DNA from: Planktothrix serta PCC 8927
Lineage (GTDB): Bacteria > Cyanobacteriota > Cyanobacteriia > Cyanobacteriales > Microcoleaceae
Direction: 5' to 3'
DNA length: 64,000 nt
Assembly: GCF_900010725.2 (NCBI RefSeq)
Contig: NZ_LR734869.1
Location: forward strand, 353,672-417,671
Shown: one piece after another, positions 1-7,802 of the stretch
How the letters are laid out: the number at the start of each line of letters is the position of its first letter
How positions within the stretch are numbered: the first letter of the stretch is position 1
Program-made: the position numbers and the translations under genes
Notes under the pieces: model-generated
Databases searched by the model: none
What the model was told of the DNA's origin: nothing
Seen by the model: only the letters and a program-made list of their open reading frames with translations

Positions 1-807
1 CTCTACGATGACAGCTTGGCTATCGCTGACCAACTTATAACTAAGTTTATGTAGAAAATCTTGCCGGGAATTACTAACTCGTTCGTACAGTTTAGCTACA
101 ATTTTTCTATACTTTTGTCTTGACTTACTTCCTTTTTGTTTACGCGCTAATTTCTTCTGTTTGCGTTTGAGGTTTTTCTCATGTTTAGCTAAGTGTTTAG
201 GATTGTCATATTTAGAAACCTTTTCACCATCAGTAACAACTGCAAAGTTTTTGATTCCTAAGTCAATACCATAAATCTTACCTTCTGAAACAGTAGGGTT
301 TTCCCCTTCTACTTCTGTCAGGATAGATGCCAAATATTTCCCGGAAGGTGTTTGACTAATAGTTACAGTCTTGATTTTCCCTTCAATGGGTCTATGTATT
401 TTAGCTTTGACTATCCCAATATTGCCAGGAAGTTTGACATTACCCTCAACAATTTTGACATTTTGAGGGTATTGAATTGACTGTTTGCCATGTTTAGACT
501 TAAACTTAGGGAAACCTGCACGTTGAGCAAAAAAGTTTTTATATGCTGTGGTTAGATTAAGTGTTGTAGCTTGTAAAACCTGACTATAACAATTAGCCAG
601 CCACAGGGTATCTTCGGCTTTTTTGAGCTTAGGCAGTAGGGCGTTGAGTGCTAAGCGTCCCAATCCTTTCCCCGTATCTTGATAAACCTGAATGGATTTA
701 TTTAAGGCATAATTCCACCACCAGCGCGAACATCCAAATGTTTGGGCTAGTCGTGCTTTTTGCCATGCAGTTGGATACAGACGGACTTGTACAGCTTTAT
801 GTAGCAC
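1..807 (-). CDS. tnpB: TnpB family RNA-guided endonuclease, 5' part only (runs off left edge)
   Basis: Reading the minus strand from a GTG at 807 gives 269 uninterrupted codons to the window edge, beginning VLHKAVQVRLYPTAWQKARL, a typical TnpB/IS200-IS605 OrfB N-terminus. An AGGAGG lies 10 bases before the GTG. The first RuvC motif (GIDLGIKNFAVVTDG, catalytic Asp) is present and the frame reaches VIVE, the catalytic Glu of the second RuvC motif, at the edge. The zinc finger, last catalytic Asp and any omega-RNA/right end lie outside. No TnpA is visible nearby. Family proteins cut DNA guided by an RNA from the element's right end and favour element retention. The partial state is due only to the window boundary. 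Confidence 0.88.
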   Translation of the reverse strand, partial: MLHKAVQVRLYPTAWQKARLAQTFGCSRWWWNYALNKSIQVYQDTGKGLGRLALNALLPKLKKAEDTLWLANCYSQVLQATTLNLTTAYKNFFAQRAGFPKFKSKHGKQSIQYPQNVKIVEGNVKLPGNIGIVKAKIHRPIEGKIKTVTISQTPSGKYLASILTEVEGENPTVSEGKIYGIDLGIKNFAVVTDGEKVSKYDNPKHLAKHEKNLKRKQKKLARKQKGSKSRQKYRKIVAKLYERVSNSRQDFLHKLSYKLVSDSQAVIVE

Positions 808-908
808 TCGATTTGCACCTCCTGGTCTGAATATATTACTACATACTCCCGAAAACAGTAAAATCAACTGTAATCAAGATCGTTTCTAAGGGGGAGGGCA
901 AAGTTTTC

Positions 909-2972
909 ATGGTTTATGCGGAAAATCTCTTATCACCATCTATTTTTGAATTAGCCCGTTCTGGAGATTTAAGGGCAATTAGCTATTTAATTAATACCTA
1001 TCTCAGACCCGAAGGCATTTATGCCAAAGTCGCACCTCCTGATCACAAAGGGTGCTTACCTGTCCTGGTTGAGTTTCAACAAGAACCGATAGCCGAAAGT
1101 ATTGTTAAGTTTATCTGTCACTTCCTCTGGAAACTTAACGCTCCCAACCTAGAAGGGGTGAGAATTGCGGCTCGGTATCAAGGGGATGGGGAGATCCTCT
1201 GGAAACAATCGGTGCGACTTGTTACCCCGGCTAATCGTGTGCATCGAGGACAAACCCGGTGGTTAAACCTAGACAGGATTAAATTTAAAACCCTGCGGTT
1301 AATGCTGCTGATGGGTTCAGCCGTTTCTTCCTTTGTTTTAGGCTGTTGGGTAAGTTATTACGAAGTCGCGGCTCAAGGATTGCCCCTACCCCCAAATCGA
1401 GCCCAAGAAAACGTCGTCATGATCGCGCCCCCTCCTAAACGTTCTGAGACTGTCCAAGCTGCCTTAGAAGCAGTTCCGGTGGTGCAACACCAACAGGTTC
1501 AAAATCCCCAAGACCCGACCGTTACCTTAGTTTTTGGGGGGGATGTCACCCTGGCGAATCACTTTGAAAATGTGATTGGAACTAACTATTCCTTACCCTT
1601 TGCCCAACTGTCCGAATACCGGGATGCGGATCTGGCGATGGTGAATTTAGAAAATCCCCTCACCCGTTCAACTCTGCGCCGTCCCAACAAACAGTTTAAT
1701 TTCAAAGCCGATCCAGAAGCCGTTAAGGTATTAACAGAAGGGGGTATTGATATTGTCAATCTAGCCAATAATCACACGATGGACTATGAGGAATCCGGGC
1801 TAGTGGAAACGATGGAAACCTTAGACCGGGCTGGAATTCAGGCGGTGGGAGCAGGTCGAGATCTCAAAGAAGCTCGTCGCCCTGTGATTGTTGAAGTTAA
1901 AGGTCAACGCATTGCCTATTTCGGTTATTATGACGCCGACTTTCATGCAGCGGCTGAGGGAGTCGCGGGAACCAATCCCCGATATGATGATCGGGTGGCG
2001 GCGGATATTAAAACGATTCGAGATCAGGTGGATTGGGTGGTGGTTAACTATCATTGGGGGGCAGAATTGGCTGATTACCCCGGAGACTGGCAAATTGACT
2101 TAGCTCGATTCACCATTGACCAAGGGGCAGATGTAGTGATTGGTCATCATCCCCATGTTTTGCAGGGTGCAGAAATTTATAAGGGTCGGCCAATTGTTTA
2201 CTCCCTGGGGAATTTTATTTTTGGGGGGAATAGTCGTACAGACTATGAAACGGCGGTTTTAAGAGTGGCTTTAAATAATAATCGCAAAATGAAGGTGGAA
2301 TTTTTACCTGTGGAGGTGACTCAATATCAAGCTAAGGTGATATCGGGAGAAAAGGGCGAGGATATTGTCAAGCGGGTAGCGCGACTCTCACAAATTTTTG
2401 ATCAACCGATGCAGTCTGCTGTGGTTTTAGACGCGCCCCAGCGTGAGATTAAACAAGTTGATGCCCCTTTAACCCCAGTCGGGGAAACGACTTTACCCTT
2501 CGTTACCGAAACTGAGCCGAAACCGTCATCGACTGTTACCGAGGGATCTCCTGCTGAACCTCCAATTGAGTCTGTGTCTCAACCGTCAGCAACGGAAGAA
2601 TTACCGAAACCGTTATCGGAGGAGTCGGGTTCTGCATTGACCGAGACAACACCCTTACCGCCTAAATTGGAGACTAAAACCGAAAGTCAGGATGACCTGA
2701 AACCTTATATTGAGCAACCTTTTATTAAAGATCCGTTTATTTCTCTTCCTTCTTTTCCCCAAACGACCGTTCCCAACTCTCAAAGTTCCCAGAGTCCCAA
2801 TTCCCCGATCTCCTTTCAAATTGTGATTCCCGATCGCCATTCTGGACAGGAAAAGCCTGCTTCAACGGCATCAGAAGTGTCTGGAACACAACCCGGAAAG
2901 ACATCTCATTCTGGGATAGAACTTCCTTTAATGTCTGAACAATATCCAGCATTTTATCAAGCCATCGGCTAA
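909..2972 (+). CDS. CapA family protein (PGA_cap metallophosphoesterase-like fold), membrane-anchored
   Basis: 687 aa. Residues about 1-130 form a cytoplasmic domain I do not recognise. One membrane segment follows at about 133-153 (LMLLMGSAVSSFVLGCWVSY). The CapA/PGA_cap domain spans about 200-465 with the motifs VFGGDVTLANHF, LENPLT, NLANNHTMDY, NYHWGAE and GHHPHVLQG, then YSLGNFIFGG. The tail (about 480-687) is low-complexity, rich in Pro, Thr, Ser and Glu. In Bacillus CapA takes part in poly-gamma-glutamate export; cyanobacterial homologues usually lack the cap operon, and none is seen here, so the substrate is unknown. A purine-rich stretch (GGGGGAGGGC) precedes the ATG. Confidence 0.8.
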   Translation: MVYAENLLSPSIFELARSGDLRAISYLINTYLRPEGIYAKVAPPDHKGCLPVLVEFQQEPIAESIVKFICHFLWKLNAPNLEGVRIAARYQGDGEILWKQSVRLVTPANRVHRGQTRWLNLDRIKFKTLRLMLLMGSAVSSFVLGCWVSYYEVAAQGLPLPPNRAQENVVMIAPPPKRSETVQAALEAVPVVQHQQVQNPQDPTVTLVFGGDVTLANHFENVIGTNYSLPFAQLSEYRDADLAMVNLENPLTRSTLRRPNKQFNFKADPEAVKVLTEGGIDIVNLANNHTMDYEESGLVETMETLDRAGIQAVGAGRDLKEARRPVIVEVKGQRIAYFGYYDADFHAAAEGVAGTNPRYDDRVAADIKTIRDQVDWVVVNYHWGAELADYPGDWQIDLARFTIDQGADVVIGHHPHVLQGAEIYKGRPIVYSLGNFIFGGNSRTDYETAVLRVALNNNRKMKVEFLPVEVTQYQAKVISGEKGEDIVKRVARLSQIFDQPMQSAVVLDAPQREIKQVDAPLTPVGETTLPFVTETEPKPSSTVTEGSPAEPPIESVSQPSATEELPKPLSEESGSALTETTPLPPKLETKTESQDDLKPYIEQPFIKDPFISLPSFPQTTVPNSQSSQSPNSPISFQIVIPDRHSGQEKPASTASEVSGTQPGKTSHSGIELPLMSEQYPAFYQAIG

Positions 2973-3343
2973 TATCCCGGTCGGAATGGGTTGAGTTGGG
3001 TAGTTCACTGCCAGTTTCTTGTATGCTATTATTCGGTATGATAAAACTTAACAGAGAATCTAGCCAGATATAGCTACTTTGATCAGAATTGGTGGGTGAA
3101 ACTCCCAGTGGTGGGACGTTGATCAGAATTGTGGGTTCAAGACAGAGATTAAAATGGGGCAATTAATCTCAAAAATGCCCCAAATCATTGAGTAAGTCTG
3201 GCTTAGGCTGAAGTTACGCCTGTGGACAAGAAGGAGCCGACTCCCTTGGTCGAAGCAGGAAGAAAACATCAATTTATCTGATCAATTTTGGATAACTTTG
3301 AGTAAGTTTTTTAGAGCAGTGTCAATCATTCTTAACTATCACT
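2973..3343. other. Intergenic region with a short direct repeat and transposase debris
   Basis: No intact gene is seen. It holds two near copies of TTGATCAGAATTG followed by TGGGT, at about 3079 and 3119, and a short remnant of a tnpB 3' end (separate entry). Confidence 0.5.
3207..3281 (+). pseudogene. Remnant of a tnpB 3' end
   Basis: The frame from 3207 reads AEVTPVDKKEPTPLVEAGRK then HQFI and a TGA at 3279-3281. This resembles the extreme C-terminal tail of many cyanobacterial IS200/IS605-type TnpB proteins. An in-frame TAG lies immediately upstream, so only about 24 codons survive. The assignment rests on my memory of such tails, without a search. Confidence 0.4.
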
Positions 3344-4237
3344 GTGTTTGCGATCGCACTAAAGCCTCACCAACAATACAAAACCTACGTCCTCTCTGAC
3401 CGGACTACCCAGTCTAGCCTAGAAGTTGTACCCGAACGAGGAGGAATCATTACCCGTTGGCAAGTCGGGGGCCAGGACTTACTCTATTTAGACACTGAAC
3501 GATTTGCCAACCCGGATTTAACGGTACGGGGAGGGATTCCGATTTTGTTCCCCATTTGTGGAAATTTACCGGATGATACCTACACCTATCAAGGTCAACG
3601 GTATACCCTGAAACAACATGGCTTTGCTCGGAATTTGCCCTGGACAGTGACGCAGCAGGAAACGGCGGTCGGTGCGTCAATTACGTTAGTCTTGAAAAGC
3701 AATGCTCAAACGCGATCGGTTTATCCGTTTGATTTTGAAGTGGAGTTTACCTACACCCTCAAGGGCAATTCTTTACAAATTTTCCAACGCTACACCAACC
3801 TTTGCGGGACAATAGATAGTTTACCTCCCCAAACAATGCCCTTTTCAACGGGGTTACATCCTTATTTTTTAGCTGTGAATAAGGATAAATTGGCTTTTGA
3901 AATTCCAGCGATGCAGTATCGAGATCAACGCACGGAAAAAACTCAGGTGTTTACGGGCAAATTTGATGCTTCTGAGGAGGAAATTGATGTGCTGTTTAGT
4001 CCCTTAACCGGGTTAGCGACAACAACCATTGATCACGCTCAGAGGTCAAAAATTATCCTCAGCTATAGTTCTGCCTATTCGAGTGTGGTGTATTGGACAC
4101 TCAAGGGCAAAGATTACTATTGTTTGGAACCTTGGACAGCGCCCCGCAATGCGATGAATACGGGGAAATTATTGACCTATCTCAAGCCGGGAGCCAGTTG
4201 TGAGATGCTCGTTCACCTCAGCGCAACATTTTTTTGA
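3344..4237 (+). CDS. Aldose 1-epimerase / hexose mutarotase family protein
   Basis: 297 aa, about the family length for galactose-mutarotase-like proteins. Recognisable features are the N-terminal beta strands (SLEVVPERGGIITRWQVGGQ), the GGIPILFPICGNL motif, KQHGFARNLPW with the family His, and a C-terminal EPWTAPRNAMNTG segment. The fold interconverts alpha and beta anomers of hexoses or hexose phosphates; this sub-branch resembles D-hexose-6-phosphate epimerase-like proteins and the exact sugar cannot be read. The chosen start is a GTG overlapping a HIP1 site (GCGATCGC at 3350). No clear ribosome binding site is visible, so the start is uncertain by a few codons. Confidence 0.8.
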   Translation: MFAIALKPHQQYKTYVLSDRTTQSSLEVVPERGGIITRWQVGGQDLLYLDTERFANPDLTVRGGIPILFPICGNLPDDTYTYQGQRYTLKQHGFARNLPWTVTQQETAVGASITLVLKSNAQTRSVYPFDFEVEFTYTLKGNSLQIFQRYTNLCGTIDSLPPQTMPFSTGLHPYFLAVNKDKLAFEIPAMQYRDQRTEKTQVFTGKFDASEEEIDVLFSPLTGLATTTIDHAQRSKIILSYSSAYSSVVYWTLKGKDYYCLEPWTAPRNAMNTGKLLTYLKPGASCEMLVHLSATFF

Positions 4238-4244
4238 AAACTAC

Positions 4245-4276
4245 TTGTCAAGCCAAAAATGTTGTGCTACTATAAT
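4245..4276 (+). promoter_or_regulatory. Possible promoter of tRNA-Lys
   Basis: A perfect TATAAT (4271-4276) lies 30 bases before the tRNA. TTGTCA (4245-4250) is a possible -35 but the 20-base spacing is long. Confidence 0.4.
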
Positions 4277-4306
4277 AAACTGTGCGTGAGAAAAGAAAAC
4301 ACACAC

Positions 4307-4378
4307 GGGTCGCTAACTCAACGGTAGAGTACTCGGCTTTTAACCGATTAGTTCCGGGTTCGAATCCCGGGCGACCCA
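4307..4378 (+). tRNA. tRNA-Lys (UUU)
   Basis: 72 nt. Acceptor stem GGGTCGC (4307-4313) pairs with GCGACCC (4371-4377), discriminator A at 4378. The D arm contains AACTCAACGGTAGAGT, the anticodon loop CTTTTAA gives anticodon TTT, and the T arm is CCGGGTTCGAATCCCGG. CCA is not encoded. An accessory patch begins directly downstream. Confidence 0.96.
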
Positions 4379-4387
4379 TATCATTAA

Positions 4388-4720
4388 TTAATGCAGTTCT
4401 AAGCAATGAAAATTAGGATTTTCTAAAAGCTCTTGTATTGCTTCTTGCCCAGAGCGGATCAAAGTTTCGACTTGACGGGTTGGTGCATTTCCACATCTTA
4501 ACCAAACCACTTTCGGAGGAGAACCATACAGTCGGCTTCTTTCCGCAAAATCTGCATCCTGAGTTACAATGCAGAACTCATTCAATTTAGCAAAATCCCA
4601 AATTTCTGTATCTGTCTTCTCTGCTAGTTCAAAAAACTGCAAATGACTAGCATCAGGGAAAATATCAGCCAAGCGAGTCACTAATTTTCGGCTTAGGTTT
4701 TGATCAAAGAGTAGTTTCAA
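4388..4720 (-). CDS. DUF5615 family PIN-like toxin
   Basis: 110 aa. It opens with MKLLFDQNLSRKLVTRLADI, whose early Asp-Gln-Asn is the hallmark of the DUF5615 (Mut7-C-like, PIN-related) family, and has the internal FCIVTQDADF motif with acidic residues placed as in the active site. The start codon overlaps the stop of the DUF433 gene by four bases (ATGA), so the two are translationally coupled. DUF433/DUF5615 pairs are widely treated as type II toxin-antitoxin modules with the DUF5615 protein as presumed nuclease toxin. That role is inferred from family and arrangement. Confidence 0.85.
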   Translation of the reverse strand: MKLLFDQNLSRKLVTRLADIFPDASHLQFFELAEKTDTEIWDFAKLNEFCIVTQDADFAERSRLYGSPPKVVWLRCGNAPTRQVETLIRSGQEAIQELLENPNFHCLELH

Positions 4721-4947
4721 GTATTACTTACCAAAGCAACTAAACGATGATCCCGATCAGCGGCAAACTCTAAACAGGCTCTAATATCTGTTTCTGTTAG
4801 TTCTGGGAAATCGTCAATAATCTCAGCCACCGACATTCCAGCAGCTAACCATCCCAGAACATCATAAACCGTAATCCGCATCCGACGAATACAAGGCTTA
4901 CCACCTCGCTTATCTGGTTCAAGGGTGATGAGATTGTGATAACTCAT
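4717..4947 (-). CDS. DUF433 domain antitoxin
   Basis: 76 aa, typical DUF433 length. Motifs: LITLEPDKRGGKPCIRRMRI near the N-terminus and VYDVLGWLAAGMSVAEIIDD with FPELTETDIRACLEFAADRD, the helix-turn-helix-like region expected to bind DNA. It is the first gene of a two-gene minus-strand operon with the DUF5615 toxin. By analogy with type II modules it should neutralise the toxin and repress its own promoter, which would lie in 4948-5000. Confidence 0.85.
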   Translation of the reverse strand: MSYHNLITLEPDKRGGKPCIRRMRITVYDVLGWLAAGMSVAEIIDDFPELTETDIRACLEFAADRDHRLVALVSNT

Positions 4948-5009
4948 AGATCAAACTAAGCTACTTAATTAAACTAGACTAACACAGAAGGAAAACAGGA
5001 GTTTGGTAG

Positions 5010-5037
5010 CCTCGCCTCTTAGAGCGGGGAGTATCAA
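5010..5037 (+). mobile_element. Orphan IS200/IS605-type right-end hairpin
   Basis: CCTCGCCTC, loop TTA, GAGCGGGG form a bulged stem at 5010-5029, followed by AGTATCAA. This resembles the right ends of cyanobacterial IS200/IS605-type elements (G-rich hairpin then a GTCAA or ATCAA end). No tnpB frame adjoins it on its 5' side, so it would be a solo end. Confidence 0.35.
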
Positions 5038-5082
5038 GATATCAAAGTTAATCGCAGAATTCTCAAAAGCCAACAGCGATAC

Positions 5083-5111
5083 TTGACAAAATTAATATTA
5101 TATGATATACA
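5083..5111 (+). promoter_or_regulatory. Sigma70-like promoter in the first copy of the duplicated leader
   Basis: TTGACA (5083-5088), 17 bases, TATACA (5106-5111). It points at the repeat that follows and has no gene of its own sense downstream. A matching TTGACA lies at 7483, before the second repeat copy and fba. Confidence 0.4.
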
Positions 5112-5135
5112 AAGTTCAAAACCGATACGAAGCCC

Positions 5136-5268
5136 ACAATATCAATGGTTGTAAGCTTTTCTGGCCTTAACTTAGAGTGATTTTGAAGTTTCTTATCTGT
5201 GGCCATGAAATTGAAGCCCTGAAGGGCTTACTACAATTTTGAAGCCCTTCAGGGCTTACTACAATTTT
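5136..5268 (+). repeat. Direct repeat, copy A (second copy at 7523-7683)
   Basis: From ACAATATCAATGGTTGTAAG the sequence matches 7523 onward with only a few mismatches. It ends in two tandem 28-bp units (5213-5240, 5241-5268) of form GAAGCCCTGAAGGGCTTACT then ACAATTTT, each containing a near-palindrome. Copy B has three units. Confidence 0.9.
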
Positions 5269-5273
5269 GTGAA

Positions 5274-6518
5274 TTGACACTCTCACCGTCAATCGCTTGG
5301 CGATGTGACGGGAGATTCTTCGTTCAACGAATTGACTTGCCCCAACAGGATTGCTCCAGTTAAAGTAGAGGTCAATTCTCCCAAAGCGTTAATCGGTTCT
5401 AAACCGAAAGTTCCGGTATGTCCTGCCGTACTTAATCCAATTCTTAAAATATTCCGAGCAGCGTTTTCATCCCTATCTAAACTACACCCACAACTACAAA
5501 CATGGGTTCTTGTAGATAGGGATTTTTTTACGGTTTTTCCACAATTTGAACAGTTTTGGCTTGTATATTGGGGAGGAACGGCAACAGTAGCTTTCCCGTA
5601 CTTTCTACCAAAATATTCTAACCAAACTCGGAATTGATACCATGCTGCATCATTAATTGACTTAGCTAGACAATGATTTTTAACTAAGTTCTTAATCCTT
5701 AAATCTTCGTAGGCTACCACGTCGTTAGAGTGGATGACGGAGTATGCAACACGCTTGCAGAACTCTTTTCGTTGCCGACTAATTTTCAGATGAGACTTAG
5801 CTAATCGCTGTCTGGCTTTTTTGCGGTTATTAGAGCCTTTCTGTTTTCGAGAAAGTTGTCTCTGCAACCGCTTAATTTTCTTTTCTCCCTTTCTCAAAAA
5901 TTTAGGGTTATCTACTTTATTACCCTGATCATCGGTGTAGAAAGCAGATAAACCTACATCTAAACCGATGGTTTTGTTAGTCGGTTCAGATTTAATTTGA
6001 ACATCAATTGAAATCAGAAATTGGCAATAGTATCCGTCTGCACGTTTAACTAATCTAACCCGTTTAATTTGTTCGGGTTGATAGAAATGCAGATCGTAGC
6101 TTCCCACTAACCGTAACCGCCCAATCCCTTTTTTATCCGTAAAGGTAATGGCTTTACGAGTTTCTAAATTTAATTGCCATCCCGTTGTTTTGTACTCAAC
6201 CGAACGGCAATTAGACTTGAATTTAGGGAAGCCTTTTTTACCTGGAACTTTCCGTTTGCAATTGTCAGAGAATCGAGCGATAGCTGACCATGCTCTCTCT
6301 GCACTAGATTGTCTAGCTTGAGAGTTTAATTCGTTTGCGAATTTAAAGTCATGAGCTAATACACGACAATATTTGTTCAAATCGTACTTATTAACTCCTT
6401 TGTTGTCCATCCAATATCTTAAGCATTTATTCTGGACAAATTGAGCGGTACGAATTGCTTCATCTATCGCCTTGTGCTGTTGCAATGCGGCTCTAACTTT
6501 AAATTCTAAAACCAACAT
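5274..6518 (-). mobile_element. IS200/IS605-type element with tnpB only
   Basis: On the minus strand the tnpB stop is followed by CGGTGAGAGTGTCAA, giving a plausible right-end boundary at 5274. The left end, beyond the start codon at 6518, is not resolved. There is no tnpA, so the element is non-autonomous or a domesticated tnpB. Confidence 0.6.
5289..6518 (-). CDS. tnpB: TnpB family RNA-guided endonuclease (complete)
   Basis: 409 aa, full length for the family. N-terminal wedge/helical part about 1-165, then a split RuvC domain with GLDVGLSAFYTDD (Asp), VAYEDLRIKNL (Glu) and LDRDENAARNIL (Asp), so all three catalytic acids are present. A four-cysteine zinc finger (CSNCG about 22 residues before CSCGC) lies between the last two. 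The C-terminal tail (GHTGTFGLEPINALGE and on) resembles other cyanobacterial copies. It should act as an RNA-guided nuclease whose omega-RNA comes from the right end overlapping the 3' end of the gene. The intact catalytic set suggests it is active or recently so. Confidence 0.92.
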   Translation of the reverse strand: MLVLEFKVRAALQQHKAIDEAIRTAQFVQNKCLRYWMDNKGVNKYDLNKYCRVLAHDFKFANELNSQARQSSAERAWSAIARFSDNCKRKVPGKKGFPKFKSNCRSVEYKTTGWQLNLETRKAITFTDKKGIGRLRLVGSYDLHFYQPEQIKRVRLVKRADGYYCQFLISIDVQIKSEPTNKTIGLDVGLSAFYTDDQGNKVDNPKFLRKGEKKIKRLQRQLSRKQKGSNNRKKARQRLAKSHLKISRQRKEFCKRVAYSVIHSNDVVAYEDLRIKNLVKNHCLAKSINDAAWYQFRVWLEYFGRKYGKATVAVPPQYTSQNCSNCGKTVKKSLSTRTHVCSCGCSLDRDENAARNILRIGLSTAGHTGTFGLEPINALGELTSTLTGAILLGQVNSLNEESPVTSPSD

Positions 6519-6728
6519 TTATACTACCTATCTCGACCTAAATTTAGGTTAGCACAAGTTTCCGATTTTGTGTCAACTATTTCTATGTCGTGCTACGCTG
6601 GGTATGTGGCTCGGTTTTTCATCCCACCGTTAAGCAAAGCTGTAACTATAGTACCTTCAAACCGAGATCCTAGATAAAATAATGATTAACTGGGTAATTG
6701 GGCTCAGTTAATTCTAAAATAGATAACT

Positions 6729-6989
6729 ATGAATACAGTTCAATTACGCCAGAAAATTGAAAAGCAACTCAATCAACTTTCACCTGAAAGACTGGCTCTA
6801 GTCAGTGAGTTTCTGGACTCTATCGAGCCTGTAGAACCCATTGAGTCATCTTCATTGCGTAAACTATCCCCCATTAAAAGAGGCAAAATAGCTAAAGATT
6901 TACTAAAATTTGCCAAAACTTGGCAGGGTGATGACCTCGAAGATTGCCTGAATTTCGTACATGAAACTCGTTCTAAAACGCAGTTTTAA
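6729..6989 (+). CDS. Putative antitoxin of a VapBC-type pair
   Basis: 86 aa. The N-terminal LRQKIEKQLNQLSPERLALV with SEFLDSIEP resembles short antitoxin-like proteins found before cyanobacterial PIN toxins. The middle is basic and the end acidic. It ends four bases before the PIN gene's ATG, so the pair is surely co-transcribed. No defined DNA-binding fold can be named with confidence; the antitoxin role is inferred from size and position. Confidence 0.65.
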   Translation: MNTVQLRQKIEKQLNQLSPERLALVSEFLDSIEPVEPIESSSLRKLSPIKRGKIAKDLLKFAKTWQGDDLEDCLNFVHETRSKTQF

Positions 6990-6993
6990 GCCC

Positions 6994-7440
6994 ATGCCTT
7001 ATCTACTGGATACGAACCACTGTAGCTATATTATTAATGGTAACTCTCAACTAATTGATGCCTTAAATGCTCATGGCAATGACATTATTGGGATTAGTAT
7101 TATCACTTATGCTGAATTGCTGTACATGACGGATAAATCCCAGAGATCGGTGCAAAATCGGATAGCAGTTGAATCCTTTTTGAATCAGATTGACCTGTAT
7201 TTGATAGATGAAGAAACTGCTATTATTTATAGTAGGATTAAAGCATCAGTGTTTAATCAATTTGCCCCAAAAGATAAAAATAAACGTCGCCACACCAGTA
7301 TGAGTAACTTGGGATTTACCGACCATGATCTTTGGATTGTCGCCACAGCTATTCAACACGGACTAACTCTAGTTTCCACCGATAATGATTTTAAACGCAT
7401 CAACCAAGTTGAGTCATTCTCTTGGGAATCCTGGGTTTGA
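6994..7440 (+). CDS. PIN domain ribonuclease toxin, VapC-like
   Basis: 148 aa from the ATG at 6994. An upstream in-frame ATG at 6961 would add 11 residues that overlap the antitoxin gene, whereas MPYLLDTNHCSYII is a canonical PIN start. Acidic residues sit at LLDTN (strand 1), TYAEL (helix), TDHDLWIVATA and STDNDF, so the Mg-dependent RNase centre looks complete. Family members cleave tRNA or rRNA when freed from the antitoxin. The cyanobacterial relatives carry the same FTDHDLWI motif. Part of the patch between tRNA-Lys and fba. Confidence 0.85.
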   Translation: MPYLLDTNHCSYIINGNSQLIDALNAHGNDIIGISIITYAELLYMTDKSQRSVQNRIAVESFLNQIDLYLIDEETAIIYSRIKASVFNQFAPKDKNKRRHTSMSNLGFTDHDLWIVATAIQHGLTLVSTDNDFKRINQVESFSWESWV

Positions 7441-7482
7441 TCTGCCAGAAACCCGGTTTGTATTCAAACTCAGGGTAATTAC

Positions 7483-7510
7483 TTGACAAAATCCAGATTT
7501 TGTGAATAAC
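7483..7510 (+). promoter_or_regulatory. Possible fba promoter
   Basis: TTGACA (7483-7488) then 16 bases and AATAAC (7505-7510). It is placed like the stronger promoter at 5083 relative to the other repeat copy. If used, fba would have a 5' leader of nearly 300 bases containing three hairpins. Confidence 0.3.
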
Positions 7511-7522
7511 CAGCACGACCGG

Positions 7523-7683
7523 ACAATATCAATGGTTGTAAGCTTTTCTGGGCTTAAGTTAGAGTGATTTTGAAGTTTCTTATCTGTGGCCATGAGATTG
7601 AAGCCCTGAAGGGCTTACTACAATTTTGAAGCCCTGAAGGGCTTACTACAATTTTGCAGCCCTGAAGGGCTTACTACAATTTT
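7523..7683 (+). repeat. Direct repeat, copy B, with three 28-bp hairpin units
   Basis: Matches copy A at 5136. The 28-bp units lie at 7600-7627, 7628-7655 and 7656-7683, each with AAGCCCTGAAGGGCTT. On the minus strand each unit reads GTAGTAAGCCC and on, the GTAG-headed form discussed in the findings. Confidence 0.9.
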
Positions 7684-7690
7684 GTGTACC

Positions 7691-7760
7691 AAATTTGACA
7701 AATTTCTGATCTGATCCACCGCAAATGACCAAATTGTCTTAAGATTATTTTAATTAAGAC
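7691..7760 (+). promoter_or_regulatory. Inverted repeats upstream of fba (candidate operators)
   Basis: AAATTTG-A-CAAATTT (7691-7705) is a perfect odd palindrome. GTCTTAA (7736-7742), 11 bases, TTAAGAC (7754-7760) is a perfect 7+7 inverted repeat with LysR-like spacing. An AGGAGG ribosome site (from 7790) precedes the ATG at 7803. The regulatory role is inferred from position and symmetry. Confidence 0.35.
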
Positions 7761-7802
7761 GGTCTCGGAATAAATTTAGACAACGACTTAGGAGGAGATT
7801 TT

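Noticed and set aside
648-830. Plus-strand ORF of 60 codons at the left
   Set aside because: It lies antisense to the tnpB start, which has a ribosome site and recognisable motifs.
2737-3162. Minus-strand ORF of 141 codons at the 3' end of the CapA gene
   Set aside because: Most of it is antisense to the low-complexity tail of CapA; no start signal and composition is not protein-like.
5213-7683. Tandem 28-bp units as a CRISPR array
   Set aside because: Units are directly abutting with no spacers and also occur singly elsewhere; no cas genes are present.
4307-7690. Integrative island with tRNA-Lys as att site
   Set aside because: No integrase and no second copy of the tRNA 3' end were found in the window.
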